Source of the DNA: Planctomycetota bacterium
Lineage (GTDB): Bacteria > Planctomycetota > PLA2 > JAEUHO01
Assembly: GCA_020631815.1 (NCBI GenBank)
Contig: JACKGW010000002.1
Span: 186,001-250,000, forward strand
Direction of reading: 5' to 3'
DNA length: 64,000 nt
Position 1 is the stretch's first letter. The number at the start of each line of letters is the position of its first letter. A model generated the notes under the pieces. That model did not search any database and was not told the DNA's origin. It worked only from the letters and a program-made list of their open reading frames with translations. This document shows, one piece after another, positions 55,852-63,402 of the stretch. The translations under genes were made by a program, and so were the position numbers.

Positions 55852-56835
55852 TCAGGCCTCGTCACGCCGTGCGCCGACGCTCTCCACGCCTTCGCCGTCG
55901 TCATCCAGGTCGTCCAGGTCTTCGCCGTCCTCGTCCGCAGGCAAGCTCGCGAGCACCTCGGTGACCACGGGGTTGTGGCGGTCCAAGCGACACGCCGTCA
56001 CGGGGTCCAGGCGCTCCTGCAGGTTCTCCACCGTGTAGAGCTCGATGATCCCCTGGTCCACGGCCTCGTTGATCAGGTCCCGCTTCAAGCGGGGATCGGC
56101 GAGGGCGCAGTTGTGGGGCGCCAAGACCTTGTTGACGAGGTAGCGCACGCCGACGAACGGGAGGCGCTCCTCCAGCTCGTCGATCAACCGCACGAACCCC
56201 ATCCAGTCGTAGCCGGAGAAGTCGGGGTCGGGGCCCGGACCCGGGTCGAACAGCTTGACGGGCCGGCGCTCCTCGCGGTCACGGCGCCCGCGACCCTTCT
56301 CGCCGCCCCCGGCGCGTCCCGCGCGGGCCGGCCGCAAGCGCACGGGCTCGAGGACGGCGCCGTCGAGCACGTCGCCCAGCGCGACCTCGAGGTCGGCCTC
56401 GGCGCCGAGCTCGGTGCCCAGGCCCGAGGGCGTGACGACCACGACCTGCGCGCCGACGCGGCGCAGCGCCCGGACGAGCGGCACCATCGTGGGGTCATCG
56501 GAGACCAGCACGAACGCGTCGGCGTGGTCGCCCTCCTCGTGGGCCAGCTCCACGGCGTCGACCGCGAGGCGGATGTGGCTGCGGTCGTCGCCCTCGGCGG
56601 TCGCCGGGACCATCACGGGCTCGTAGCGGGTTCCCAGCAGCACGCGGGGACCGTCCGGGTCACGCGTCCAGTCGGCGTAGGCCCGGACGGCGCCCAGGCG
56701 TCCGCCGCCGGCGGCGAAGCGGGACAGGGCCTGCGGGCAGGCTTCGAAGCGGTCCTCCTGCTCGGCATCGGCGAGCGCGAGGCGGACGTTGGCCACGTCG
56801 ACGAGGAGGGCGACGAGGGCAGGGGCATCGGACAT
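55852..56835 (-). CDS. NYN-domain putative RNase
   Basis: A 327-residue protein whose first 165 residues form a NYN (PIN-like) domain: LLVDVANVRLAL, IRLAVDAVEL and FVLVSDDPTMVPLVRALRRVGAQV supply the acidic metal-binding residues. The middle is charged and Arg/Gly-rich (ARAGRAGGGEKGRGRRDRE), and a winged-helix-like tail (about 235-300: VRLIDELEERLPFVGVRYLV) resembles OST-HTH/LOTUS. Acidic residues end the chain (DEDGEDLDDLDDD). Probable RNA cleavage; substrate unknown. Confidence 0.82.
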   Translation of the reverse strand: MSDAPALVALLVDVANVRLALADAEQEDRFEACPQALSRFAAGGGRLGAVRAYADWTRDPDGPRVLLGTRYEPVMVPATAEGDDRSHIRLAVDAVELAHEEGDHADAFVLVSDDPTMVPLVRALRRVGAQVVVVTPSGLGTELGAEADLEVALGDVLDGAVLEPVRLRPARAGRAGGGEKGRGRRDREERRPVKLFDPGPGPDPDFSGYDWMGFVRLIDELEERLPFVGVRYLVNKVLAPHNCALADPRLKRDLINEAVDQGIIELYTVENLQERLDPVTACRLDRHNPVVTEVLASLPADEDGEDLDDLDDDGEGVESVGARRDEA

Positions 56836-57029
56836 GGGGGCCGTTCTCCGGGAACGTGGGCGACCGTGTGCGTGGCCACCCCGGGGTTCAACAGGCGGCC
56901 GATCTGGGCCGCGAACATCAGGTCGGCGGGGGCGAACGGGCACATCCGTCCGCAGACGCGCGACCCCCGGTTTGTACGGACCGCGGCGGGCAACCCGAAG
57001 GATTGCCCCACCGGACCGCCGGTCGGTCG

Positions 57030-57035
57030 TAGAAC
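57030..57035 (+). promoter_or_regulatory. Possible -10 box of SDR gene (leaderless)
   Basis: TAGAAC six bases before the ATG; its last base departs from TAnnnT, so this is weaker than the others. Confidence 0.3.
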
Positions 57036-57041
57036 GCGCGC

Positions 57042-57830
57042 ATGAGCCAGGACGCCTCCCAGGCCGGACCTTCGTACGTCGGTGCGGGCGTCGCGTTGGT
57101 CACGGGGGCCTCACGGCGCATCGGCCGCCACCTGGCCGAGCGGCTGGGCGCCTCCGGGCACGTCGTCGCCGTCCACGGACGCACCGACCGCGCCGGCACC
57201 GAGGCCACCGTCGAGGCCATCCGCGCGGCGGGCGGTCGGGCGGAGGCGTTCCATGGCGACCTCGCCTCCGCCGCGACGTGTGCCCGCCTGGTGCGCGACG
57301 TCACGCGGCGGCTGGGGCCGATCGACGTGCTGGTGAACAACGCGTCGGCCTTCGAGGCGGCCTCGCTGGACGAGATGACGGTCGCGGACCTGGAGACACA
57401 CCACGGCGCGAACACGAGGGCCACGTACGCCCTCTCGCTCCACGTGGGCCGCCAGCTGCGCGACCGTCACGCCGACGACCCCCGGCGGCAGGGGGCGATC
57501 CTCAACCTGGCCTGTACCTCCGCCGAGCGACCGTGGTCGCGCTACGTCGCGTACAGCGCCAGCAAGGCCGCCGTCGTCAACCTCACCAAGGGCTTCGCGC
57601 GCGTCCTGGGGCCCGCCGCTCGCGTGAACGCCCTGGCCCCCGGCCCCATCCTGCCGCCCGCCGGCGGGGCACCCACCCAGACGGACGAGGCCGTCAAGCG
57701 CACCCTCCTCGGGCGCTTGGGGACGGTGGAGGAAGTCGGCGCAGCGGCGCTCTTCCTGCTCGGCGCGCGCTACCTCACGGGCGTCGTGCTCTGCGTGGAC
57801 GGCGGCCGCTCGCTCGTCGCTCCTGCTTGA
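57042..57830 (+). CDS. Short-chain dehydrogenase (pteridine-reductase-like)
   Basis: A 262-residue classical SDR. Cofactor motif TGASRRIGRHLAE (arginine pair typical of NADPH-using pteridine/FolM-type reductases), NNASAF, catalytic Ser in ACTSAERPWS and YVAYSASKAAV (Tyr-x-x-x-Lys), then GPILPPAGGAPTQTDEAV and the C-terminal TGVVLCVDGGRSL. The R-R in the first motif and the ILPP stretch favour dihydromonapterin or pteridine reductase over FabG. Substrate not proved. Confidence 0.88.
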   Translation: MSQDASQAGPSYVGAGVALVTGASRRIGRHLAERLGASGHVVAVHGRTDRAGTEATVEAIRAAGGRAEAFHGDLASAATCARLVRDVTRRLGPIDVLVNNASAFEAASLDEMTVADLETHHGANTRATYALSLHVGRQLRDRHADDPRRQGAILNLACTSAERPWSRYVAYSASKAAVVNLTKGFARVLGPAARVNALAPGPILPPAGGAPTQTDEAVKRTLLGRLGTVEEVGAAALFLLGARYLTGVVLCVDGGRSLVAPA

Positions 57831-57890
57831 CGATCGCACTCAAGCAGGAAGCCCCGATGACCCGATGAAACCAGGGAGATCCACGCTTCG

Positions 57891-58796
57891 ATGCACGTGA
57901 CTGCCTCCCCCACAGCCGCCGCGGCGACGCCGCGCGCCCCCGCCGGGCCCTGGCTGCGTCCGGAGACCGTCGGCGTCGAGTCGCGCGCGGCGTTCCCCAC
58001 CCGCCCCTTCGCGGTGCGGCACGAGCTCGTCGGGCATCCGCTGCTCACCGTCGAGGGAATCCTCGGCCTCGTGGAGCGCGTGCCGGCCAAGCACGTCGAC
58101 TGGCATCCGGCGGACGTGGACCTGGACCTCGTGGGCCGACCGCCCAAGCCGCCCGCGGACCCGCGCCAGCTCGTGCGGGAGATCGAGACGGCCAAGGCCT
58201 GGCTCGGCCTGGACAAGGTCCAAGCCGACCCGGAGGTTCGTGAGCTGGCGCACGCGTTCCTGCGCCAGGCGCTGGCCGCGTTGCCCGAGCGCGTGGGCAG
58301 CATGCACCGCGTGGAGGCGAACTTCTTCGTGTCGTCGCCCGGCGCCCGCAAGCCCGTGCACATGGACCCGGAGCACAACTTCCTGCTCCAGGTGCGCGGC
58401 ACGAAGACCGTGCACCTCTGGGACGTCGCCCACAAGGACATCGTCCCCGAGACGCTGCTCGAGGCGTTCGTGACCACCGACGACTGGGCCGGCCTGCCCG
58501 TCTCGCGGGGCGAACGCGAGCCCGACTTCTCGTTCCATCTGGAGCCGGGCACGGGCCTCTACTTCCCGCCGTTCTGGCCGCACGCCGTGGAGAACGGCAC
58601 GGACCAGGCCTCGATCAGCGCGTCGTTCACGTTCCACAGCGACCACTCGCGTCGGGACGAGACGATTCGGCAGATGAACGCCAAGCTGCGCCGCCTCGGC
58701 CTCTCGCCCCGTCCGCCGGGGGCTTCGCGCTGGGCCGACCGCCTCAAGCGCGGCGTCATGGCCACCGGCCGGGGTCTCAAGAACCTCGTCCGTTAG
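57891..58796 (+). CDS. JmjC/cupin-like 2-oxoglutarate-dependent oxygenase
   Basis: A 301-residue protein with a cupin/JmjC core from about residue 130: RVEANFFVSSPGARKPVHMDPEHNFLLQVRG carries the HxD iron ligands (H about 160, D about 162), then TKTVHLWDV, and the distal His in YFPPFWPHAVEN (about 228). This is the layout of cupin-8/JmjC hydroxylases, acting on protein, peptide or sphingolipid-like substrates. The first 60 residues are Ala/Pro-rich. It follows the SDR by 60 bases and has AGGGAGA upstream. Confidence 0.85.
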   Translation: MHVTASPTAAAATPRAPAGPWLRPETVGVESRAAFPTRPFAVRHELVGHPLLTVEGILGLVERVPAKHVDWHPADVDLDLVGRPPKPPADPRQLVREIETAKAWLGLDKVQADPEVRELAHAFLRQALAALPERVGSMHRVEANFFVSSPGARKPVHMDPEHNFLLQVRGTKTVHLWDVAHKDIVPETLLEAFVTTDDWAGLPVSRGEREPDFSFHLEPGTGLYFPPFWPHAVENGTDQASISASFTFHSDHSRRDETIRQMNAKLRRLGLSPRPPGASRWADRLKRGVMATGRGLKNLVR

Positions 58797-58815
58797 GAAA
58801 CGTGAACGTTTCCTG
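58796..58815. terminator. Palindromic hairpin after JmjC gene
   Basis: AGGAAACGT and ACGTTTCCT pair as a 9-bp perfect stem around GA, starting at the stop codon. No T-tract follows, so it may be an operator or a weak terminator. Confidence 0.4.
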
Positions 58816-59033
58816 CGAGGAATGCCGATAGCGATTCAGTGCGCCATGGCTGGCGTCGATAGGTCTACTGGCCGCCCCCCCTCGGCCTCACGGTCGCATT
58901 CGTCCGTGGGGGAGATTCCATGTCCCGAGGTGACTCCGAGGCTCGGCGCCCGCGTTCCGCGCGCCTCCCCCATGGCTGGATCGGCCGCTTTCCTCCCACC
59001 CGTGGGCCGCTCGCGGCCCGAGGAAGCGATCCC

Positions 59034-59513
59034 ATGACCACCATCGCCCGCGTGCTCGTCGTCGACGACGACACGGCCGTCGCCCGCCTGTTGGCCCGGC
59101 TGATCGAGACCCGTCCCTACACCTGCGTCGTGGCGCACTCCGCCGAGGAAGCGCTGGGTGTGCTCGAGGAAGCGGAAGAGCCGTACGACGTCGTCGTGTG
59201 CGACGAGTGCATGCCCGGCGCGCGCGGAACGGACTTCCTGGCGTTCGTGCGCGGCCGCTGGCCTGCGACGCGGTCCATCCTGCTCACGGGCCACGCGAGC
59301 GTGGAGACCGCCCTGCGCGCCGTCAACCGCGGCCAGGTCCTGCGCATCCTCACCAAGCCCTGCCCGGCCGAGGTGCTGCTCGAAGCGATCGACGTGGCCG
59401 TCGGTGCCCCGCAAACGAAGCCGGCGCGAGGGATGGTGTCCCCCGCGCCGGAGCAGGCTGCGACGAGTGACTTCAGCTCCTTGCAGGAGCACCTGCAGTC
59501 ACTCGCCGGGTGA
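59034..59513 (+). CDS. Single-domain response regulator with short tail
   Basis: A 159-residue CheY-like receiver: acidic triad V-D-D-D at 10-13, phospho-acceptor D57 (VVVCDECMPG), T/S in LLTGHAS and Lys in TKPC. The 40-residue tail (MVSPAPEQAATSDFSSLQEH) has no DNA-binding domain, so output is probably by protein contact. The ATG at 59034 has GAGGAAG upstream, and a GGGCCGC-TC-GCGGCCC hairpin precedes that site. No kinase is next to it. Confidence 0.88.
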   Translation: MTTIARVLVVDDDTAVARLLARLIETRPYTCVVAHSAEEALGVLEEAEEPYDVVVCDECMPGARGTDFLAFVRGRWPATRSILLTGHASVETALRAVNRGQVLRILTKPCPAEVLLEAIDVAVGAPQTKPARGMVSPAPEQAATSDFSSLQEHLQSLAG

Positions 59514-59517
59514 TGGC

Positions 59518-59544
59518 GGCGCGGGCGCGCGAAGCGCCCGCGCC
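59518..59544. terminator. GC-rich hairpin between convergent genes
   Basis: An 11-bp perfect stem (GGCGCGGGCGC, loop GCGAA, complement) sits between the response regulator and the convergent cytochrome remnant. It could work in both directions; there is no T-tract. Confidence 0.55.
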
Positions 59545-59556
59545 ATCAAGCCACGA

Positions 59557-59882
59557 CTACTTCTCGTGGTAGAGCGTCGCGTCGAACTGCGCGCCCGGGC
59601 CGTGGCAGACCATGCAGGCCTCGGTCCAGTCCTCGGGGTCCGTGATCGGGTTGGGGATCACGTTGAGGATGGCGTGGGCCGCAGCGGCCGCGCTGTCGTG
59701 ACAGCTCAAGCAGGTCGCCGAGATCGGCGGCCGGATGGGCATGAGCCACGAGGTCGGGCTGAGATCCACACCGAGGATCTGACCGTTGATGTTGAACACC
59801 TGGGCGCCCGCGTCCGCGTGGGGCGGAAGCAGGTGCGTGTCGTTGCCGTGGCAGATCGTGCAGTTGGACACCGGCTGCGGCA
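59557..59882 (-). pseudogene. C-terminal remnant of multihaem cytochrome c
   Basis: About 108 codons carrying three haem-binding CxxCH motifs: NCTICHGN, TCLSCHDS and ACMVCHGP. The phrases NPITDPEDWTEACMVCHGPG recall the C-terminal part of OmcA/MtrC-type multihaem cytochromes. There is no signal peptide, and the 5' end coincides with the inverted repeat of the IS element, whose terminal TGA contributes an ATG. The missing N-terminal part is not on the far side of the IS, so the gene has been truncated, probably by IS-linked rearrangement. Confidence 0.78.
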
Positions 59883-59945
59883 TGACCTGCCCCCCTCTGA
59901 GTGCGCCACCTGGTCGAGTACTTTCAACCGATCAGGAGACGAACG

Positions 59946-60224
59946 ATGGCTCGCAAGAAGTACAGCCCGGAGCAGGTGATCCGGATGCTGCGTGAAGCGG
60001 AGGTCGAGCTGGCCCAGGGGGTCGCCGTGGACGCGGTGTGCAAGAAGCTCGGGATCACGAAGAACACGTACTACCGGTGGCGCAAGGAGTACGGGGGCCT
60101 GAAGGTCGACCAGGCCAAGCGCCTGAAGGAGCTGGAGCAGGAGAACGCCCGGCTCAAGCGGCTGGTGGCCGACAAGGAGCTCGACATCGCCATCCTGCGC
60201 GAGGTGGCGGAGGGAAACTTCTGA
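59946..60224 (+). CDS. IS3-family transposase OrfA
   Basis: A 92-residue OrfA: N-terminal helix-turn-helix (YSPEQVIRMLREAEVE, VCKKLGITKNTYYRWRKEYGG) and a leucine-zipper-like tail (LKELEQENARLKRLVADKEL) for dimerisation. It ends 13 bases into orfB and carries the slippery site G GGA AAC at 60212-60218 just before its stop. AGGAGAC lies upstream of the ATG. Confidence 0.92.
   Translation: MARKKYSPEQVIRMLREAEVELAQGVAVDAVCKKLGITKNTYYRWRKEYGGLKVDQAKRLKELEQENARLKRLVADKELDIAILREVAEGNF
60212..60218 (+). promoter_or_regulatory. Programmed -1 frameshift site GGGAAAC
   Basis: The heptamer G GGA AAC fits X XXY YYZ in the OrfA frame; a -1 slip reads GGG AAA CTT and continues into orfB. The OrfA stop lies 4 bases downstream. 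Confidence 0.65.
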
Positions 60225-61075
60225 GCCCCCAGCGCCGCCGCTCGGCTGTCGAGCAGGTCCAACAGGCCCTGGGGGTATCCGAACGCCGCGCCTGCCGCAC
60301 GCTGGGCCAGCCGCGCAGCACGCAGCAGAACCCGCCCAAGGAGGACGGGTACGCCAAGCGGCTGCGGGAGCGGATCATCGAGCTGGCCGTGCAGTTCGGC
60401 CGGTACGGCTACCGACGCATCACGGCGTTGCTCCGGCACGAGGGCTGGCGCGTGAACCACAAGCGGGTGGAGCGGATCTGGCGCCAGGAGGGCCTGAAGG
60501 TGCCTTCCCGGCAGCCCAAGCGCCGCCGTCTTTGGCTGGGCGACGGCTCCTGCATCCGCCTCCGACCCCAGCACCCCAACCACGTGTGGAGCTACGACTT
60601 CGTCGCCGACCGCACGCACGACGGCCGCAAGCTTCGGATGCTGACCGTGATCGACGAGTACACGAGGCGATGTCTGGCCATCCGCGTGGAGCGGCGACTT
60701 CGCTCGAGTGACGTGATCGACGTGCTGGCCGAGCTGATGGCCCGGCACGGCGTGCCTGCCCATATCCGCAGCGACAACGGCCCCGAATTCACGGCCGAGG
60801 CGGTACGGGTGTGGATCGCCCGGCTGGGCGCCAAGACCCTGTTCATCGAGCCGGGGAGCCCCTGGGAGAACGGCTACAACGAATCGTTCAACGGGAAGCT
60901 ACGCGACGAGCTGCTGAACATGGAGCAGTTCGAGACGCTCAAGGAGGCCCAGGTATTGATCGAGCGGTGGAGGTGGCAGTACAACCATCGCCGGCCGCAC
61001 AGCTCGCTCGGCTACCGACCGCCTGCGCCCGAAACCTGGGCACTGGCCGACGTGGCGTTGGGAGCCGCAGTGTGA
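60212..61075 (+). CDS. IS3-family transposase OrfB (DDE)
   Basis: About 287 codons read in the -1 frame relative to OrfA, so the active OrfAB is made by slipping on G GGA AAC. It contains the IS3 catalytic triad: NHVWSYDFV, HIRSDNGPEF and ENGYNESFNGKLRDE, with YGYRRITALLRHEGW and YNHRRPHSSLGY as family landmarks. No independent ATG is used. All catalytic residues are intact, so the element may be active. Confidence 0.9.
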   Translation, partial: GKLLSPQRRRSAVEQVQQALGVSERRACRTLGQPRSTQQNPPKEDGYAKRLRERIIELAVQFGRYGYRRITALLRHEGWRVNHKRVERIWRQEGLKVPSRQPKRRRLWLGDGSCIRLRPQHPNHVWSYDFVADRTHDGRKLRMLTVIDEYTRRCLAIRVERRLRSSDVIDVLAELMARHGVPAHIRSDNGPEFTAEAVRVWIARLGAKTLFIEPGSPWENGYNESFNGKLRDELLNMEQFETLKEAQVLIERWRWQYNHRRPHSSLGYRPPAPETWALADVALGAAV

Positions 61076-61109
61076 GTTACCAGGTGGCACACTCATCGGG
61101 GGCAGGTCA

Positions 61110-61474
61110 ACGGCGTCAAGGGGCTTGGGTGCCGCGGCCACGAGGTCGACGGCCTCCCCATCCGACGTGATGGTCACGACCTTCGCGAGCCAGTGGACAA
61201 GCTGCTCGTCGGTCGGCCGCTGCTCCTCTTGGCCCGACGCAAGCAGGAGGCGCGCCAGTGCCTCGTCCAGCCGCACCCGCACGGTGAGCCCCGTGCCCTC
61301 GACGCTCAGCTGCACTTCGATGGGCGGTGGTGTGGCGTGTGGATGACCCGACGCGACTGCGCCAAGGGCCACGAGCGCGAAGCCGACGACCGGACCGAGG
61401 TAGCGGGGCCTCCGCCGCGACAGCCGGCTCGCCGGTGCGAGGCGTCGGACCTTCTCGTGCACCATGGGCGGCAC
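61110..61474 (-). pseudogene. Truncated exported protein interrupted by IS element
   Basis: The N-terminal about 120 codons of a secreted or anchored protein: hydrophobic VVGFALVALGAVASGHPH then beta-rich sequence (IEVQLSVEGTGLTVRVRLDEA) and WLAKVVTITSDGEAVDL. The native sequence stops at the IS boundary near VDLP and the frame then runs through the IS to 60899. The exported start-plus-beta pattern recalls the N-terminal extension of HupE/UreJ-like proteins, but this is weak. It is not the missing part of the cytochrome remnant. Confidence 0.65.
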
Positions 61475-61513
61475 GGTACGCCGGAACCGAGGGGATTCGA
61501 GGCCCCGCTCGCC

Positions 61514-62989
61514 TCAGAACGTGCCCTGCAGTCCAAGGTAGATCGCGTCCAGGTCCTCGGAGGCGCCCGTGTCTTCAAGGAATCGCCCGGCGAAGACGTG
61601 CGCCCACTCGACGAACGCCTGCCAGCGCGCGTCGAGCTTGTACGTGAGCATCACGTCCAGCTCGGTGCCGATGGCCCGGGCGTCGCTGCCGCCTGCCGCG
61701 CGCAGGACGCCGCCTGCCGCGTTGTAGGCGGCGTCCGCCGTGTCGGCGCGCCAGAAGGCATGGAACCAGGCCTTCAGGTTCAGGGACTTGGTGATGTCGT
61801 AGGACCCTTCGACTCGGGCGGCGAGCAGGTTGCTACGGCCGATCACGTCGGCGTGACCCAGGAACGCATGGCCCAGCGGGAAGAGCTGGTCGAAGCGCCC
61901 CTGGGTGCCGTCCGCCGGATCGTCATCGCCCGAGGCATAGTCGAAGCCCAGCCCGATCTTCGGATCCCCGCAGGCAGTGCAGGGCCTCCACGACACGGTG
62001 GCCGAGGCCATCCAGGCGCTGATGTCGTCGGTCCCGATCTCGCCCGTCTGCCAAGCGGCCTCGACGTCGTAGTCGAGCCGCGTCCCGCCGATGGCGCCGT
62101 CCGCACGCAGGCCCAGCGTCAGGCGATCCTCGTCGACATCATCCCGCGACAAGCCGTATGCGTAGGCGCCCCACGTGATGCAGGTCAGCTGACGGTTGGC
62201 GTAGTCGACGCCCCAGAACACGACATCGTCGTTCTTCTCGTTGAAGTCGTCGGCATCGACGACGACCGGGTTCGTGTACCAAACGTCCAGGCCGTGGACG
62301 CCGCGCTTCCACGTGAGTCCACCACCCTCGAAGGTTCTGCGCGTGTTCCCCCAGTCCAGCGGTGACACGAGTCGCTGCTTGCCCGTCTCCAGCTCCCGCC
62401 GGCCCAGCCACAGGCTGGTGGCACCGAAGCCGAGGTCCCCCTTCAGCTCACCGAAGGCATTGAGCAAGTCGCCCCGGTCGATGTCGATGGGCCGCGGACC
62501 CAGCTCGCGTTCGTCGAACTGGTCCGCCCAGATGCCCTCGAGAAAGACGCGGACGTGGTCGCCGACGTGGACGTCGGCGTGCGCGCGCACGCGCGCCAAC
62601 AGCCAGTCGTCGTCAGGGTCGGCCGGCGCGCCGAAGCCCTGGTTGCGGAAGCTCTCGTAGCGCGCGCGTACCTGTCCGCCGAAGTCTACCCAGACCTGGT
62701 GCCGGCGCGTGAGGCGGACGGCCTTGATGCGTTCGGCCCACCCGTCCTTCTCGCAGCACGGGACGCACAGACAGGGCTTCCAGTCCTCGAGAAATCGGCG
62801 GTTGGCGATCTTGGGCGGACACGCAGCCTTCTCGGGCTCTCGACAGGTGCAGCACGGGTTGTCGGGGCAGTCGGGACACGGGCAGGCGCAAGGGTCGGAC
62901 GCTTGCGAGGACTCGCCAGCGGCGAGCTGACGCGGCGAGGCCAGCAAGCAGATGCCGACGACCAGGAGAAGCGCGATGCGATGACTCAT
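61514..62989 (-). CDS. Alginate-export-type outer-membrane barrel with Cys-rich N terminus
   Basis: A 491-residue protein: signal peptide (IALLLVVGICLLASPRQLAA), then a segment with twelve cysteines between about residues 32 and 80 (CACPCPDCPDNPCC; PCLCVPCCEK), then a beta-barrel with alternating strands (QVRARYESF, LWLGRRELETGKQRLVSPLDW, WKRGVHGLDVWYTN) ending in aromatic GLQGTF, as outer-membrane barrels do. The barrel matches alginate-export/porin-like families near respiratory genes. The Cys-rich piece is unusual. AAGGAGC precedes the ATG. It is 4 bases inside the end of the Rrf2 gene. Confidence 0.8.
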   Translation of the reverse strand: MSHRIALLLVVGICLLASPRQLAAGESSQASDPCACPCPDCPDNPCCTCREPEKAACPPKIANRRFLEDWKPCLCVPCCEKDGWAERIKAVRLTRRHQVWVDFGGQVRARYESFRNQGFGAPADPDDDWLLARVRAHADVHVGDHVRVFLEGIWADQFDERELGPRPIDIDRGDLLNAFGELKGDLGFGATSLWLGRRELETGKQRLVSPLDWGNTRRTFEGGGLTWKRGVHGLDVWYTNPVVVDADDFNEKNDDVVFWGVDYANRQLTCITWGAYAYGLSRDDVDEDRLTLGLRADGAIGGTRLDYDVEAAWQTGEIGTDDISAWMASATVSWRPCTACGDPKIGLGFDYASGDDDPADGTQGRFDQLFPLGHAFLGHADVIGRSNLLAARVEGSYDITKSLNLKAWFHAFWRADTADAAYNAAGGVLRAAGGSDARAIGTELDVMLTYKLDARWQAFVEWAHVFAGRFLEDTGASEDLDAIYLGLQGTF

Positions 62990-63402
62990 GTGGAGCTCCT
63001 TCGAGGAGATCGAAAGACGGCGAGCGTCGTCCGCTGGAGAATGTGCTCGCTGGCGGCGCGCACCTTCGCGAAGGCATCGTGCAACGGGCACTTCTCACCC
63101 TGCCCGCAGATGCCACCGCCGAAGGGACACGCATCGTCGTCCGCGCGCTCGAACAGCGCGTGGACGTCGATGAGATGGATCGCGCCAGGATCACGCGCCA
63201 GGGCATAGCCGCCCCCCGGGCCACGCACGCCGCGCACGAGACCGGCGCGGGCGAGCTCGGTGAGCACTTTGGCCACGTAGGGCCGCTGGAGCTTGCGATG
63301 CCGGGCGATGTCCGCCGCGGAGACCAGCGTGGTCCCACCGTCGTACCGCTCGGCGAGATAGCCCATGGCCGCGATCGCGGTCTCGGTCGCCTTGCCATGC
63401 AT
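62986..63402 (-). CDS. Rrf2-family regulator with Fe-S-type cysteine cluster
   Basis: A 138-residue winged-helix regulator of the Rrf2 family. DNA-binding half: TTLVSAADIARHRKLQRPYV, ARAGLVRGVRGPGGGYALAR. Three cysteines follow in CPFGGGICGQGEKCPLH (C-x6-C-x5-C), similar to the [Fe-S] ligands of NsrR/IscR, which sense nitric oxide or iron-sulphur status. ATG at 63402 (GGAGGG upstream) overlaps by one base the stop of the NrfD-like gene. It probably controls this respiratory cluster. Confidence 0.9.
   Translation of the reverse strand: MHGKATETAIAAMGYLAERYDGGTTLVSAADIARHRKLQRPYVAKVLTELARAGLVRGVRGPGGGYALARDPGAIHLIDVHALFERADDDACPFGGGICGQGEKCPLHDAFAKVRAASEHILQRTTLAVFRSPRRSST

Larger units (their letters stand above)
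59883..61109 (+). mobile_element. IS3-family (IS407-like) insertion sequence
   Basis: A 1227-bp element with inverted termini: left TGACCTGCCCCC followed by TGAGTGCGCCACCTGGT, right the complement of TGACCTGCCCCC and TGAGTGTGCCACCTGGT. It holds two overlapping reading frames, orfA and orfB, joined by a -1 slip. TGACCTG termini are usual for IS3/IS407 relatives. The flanks GGCA (left) and ACGG (right) do not match, so no target duplication is visible. Confidence 0.9.

Noticed and set aside
59557..61474. The two flanks of the IS as one interrupted gene
   Set aside because: Removing the IS leaves the halves out of frame, and the right half has no haem motifs, so they are different genes.
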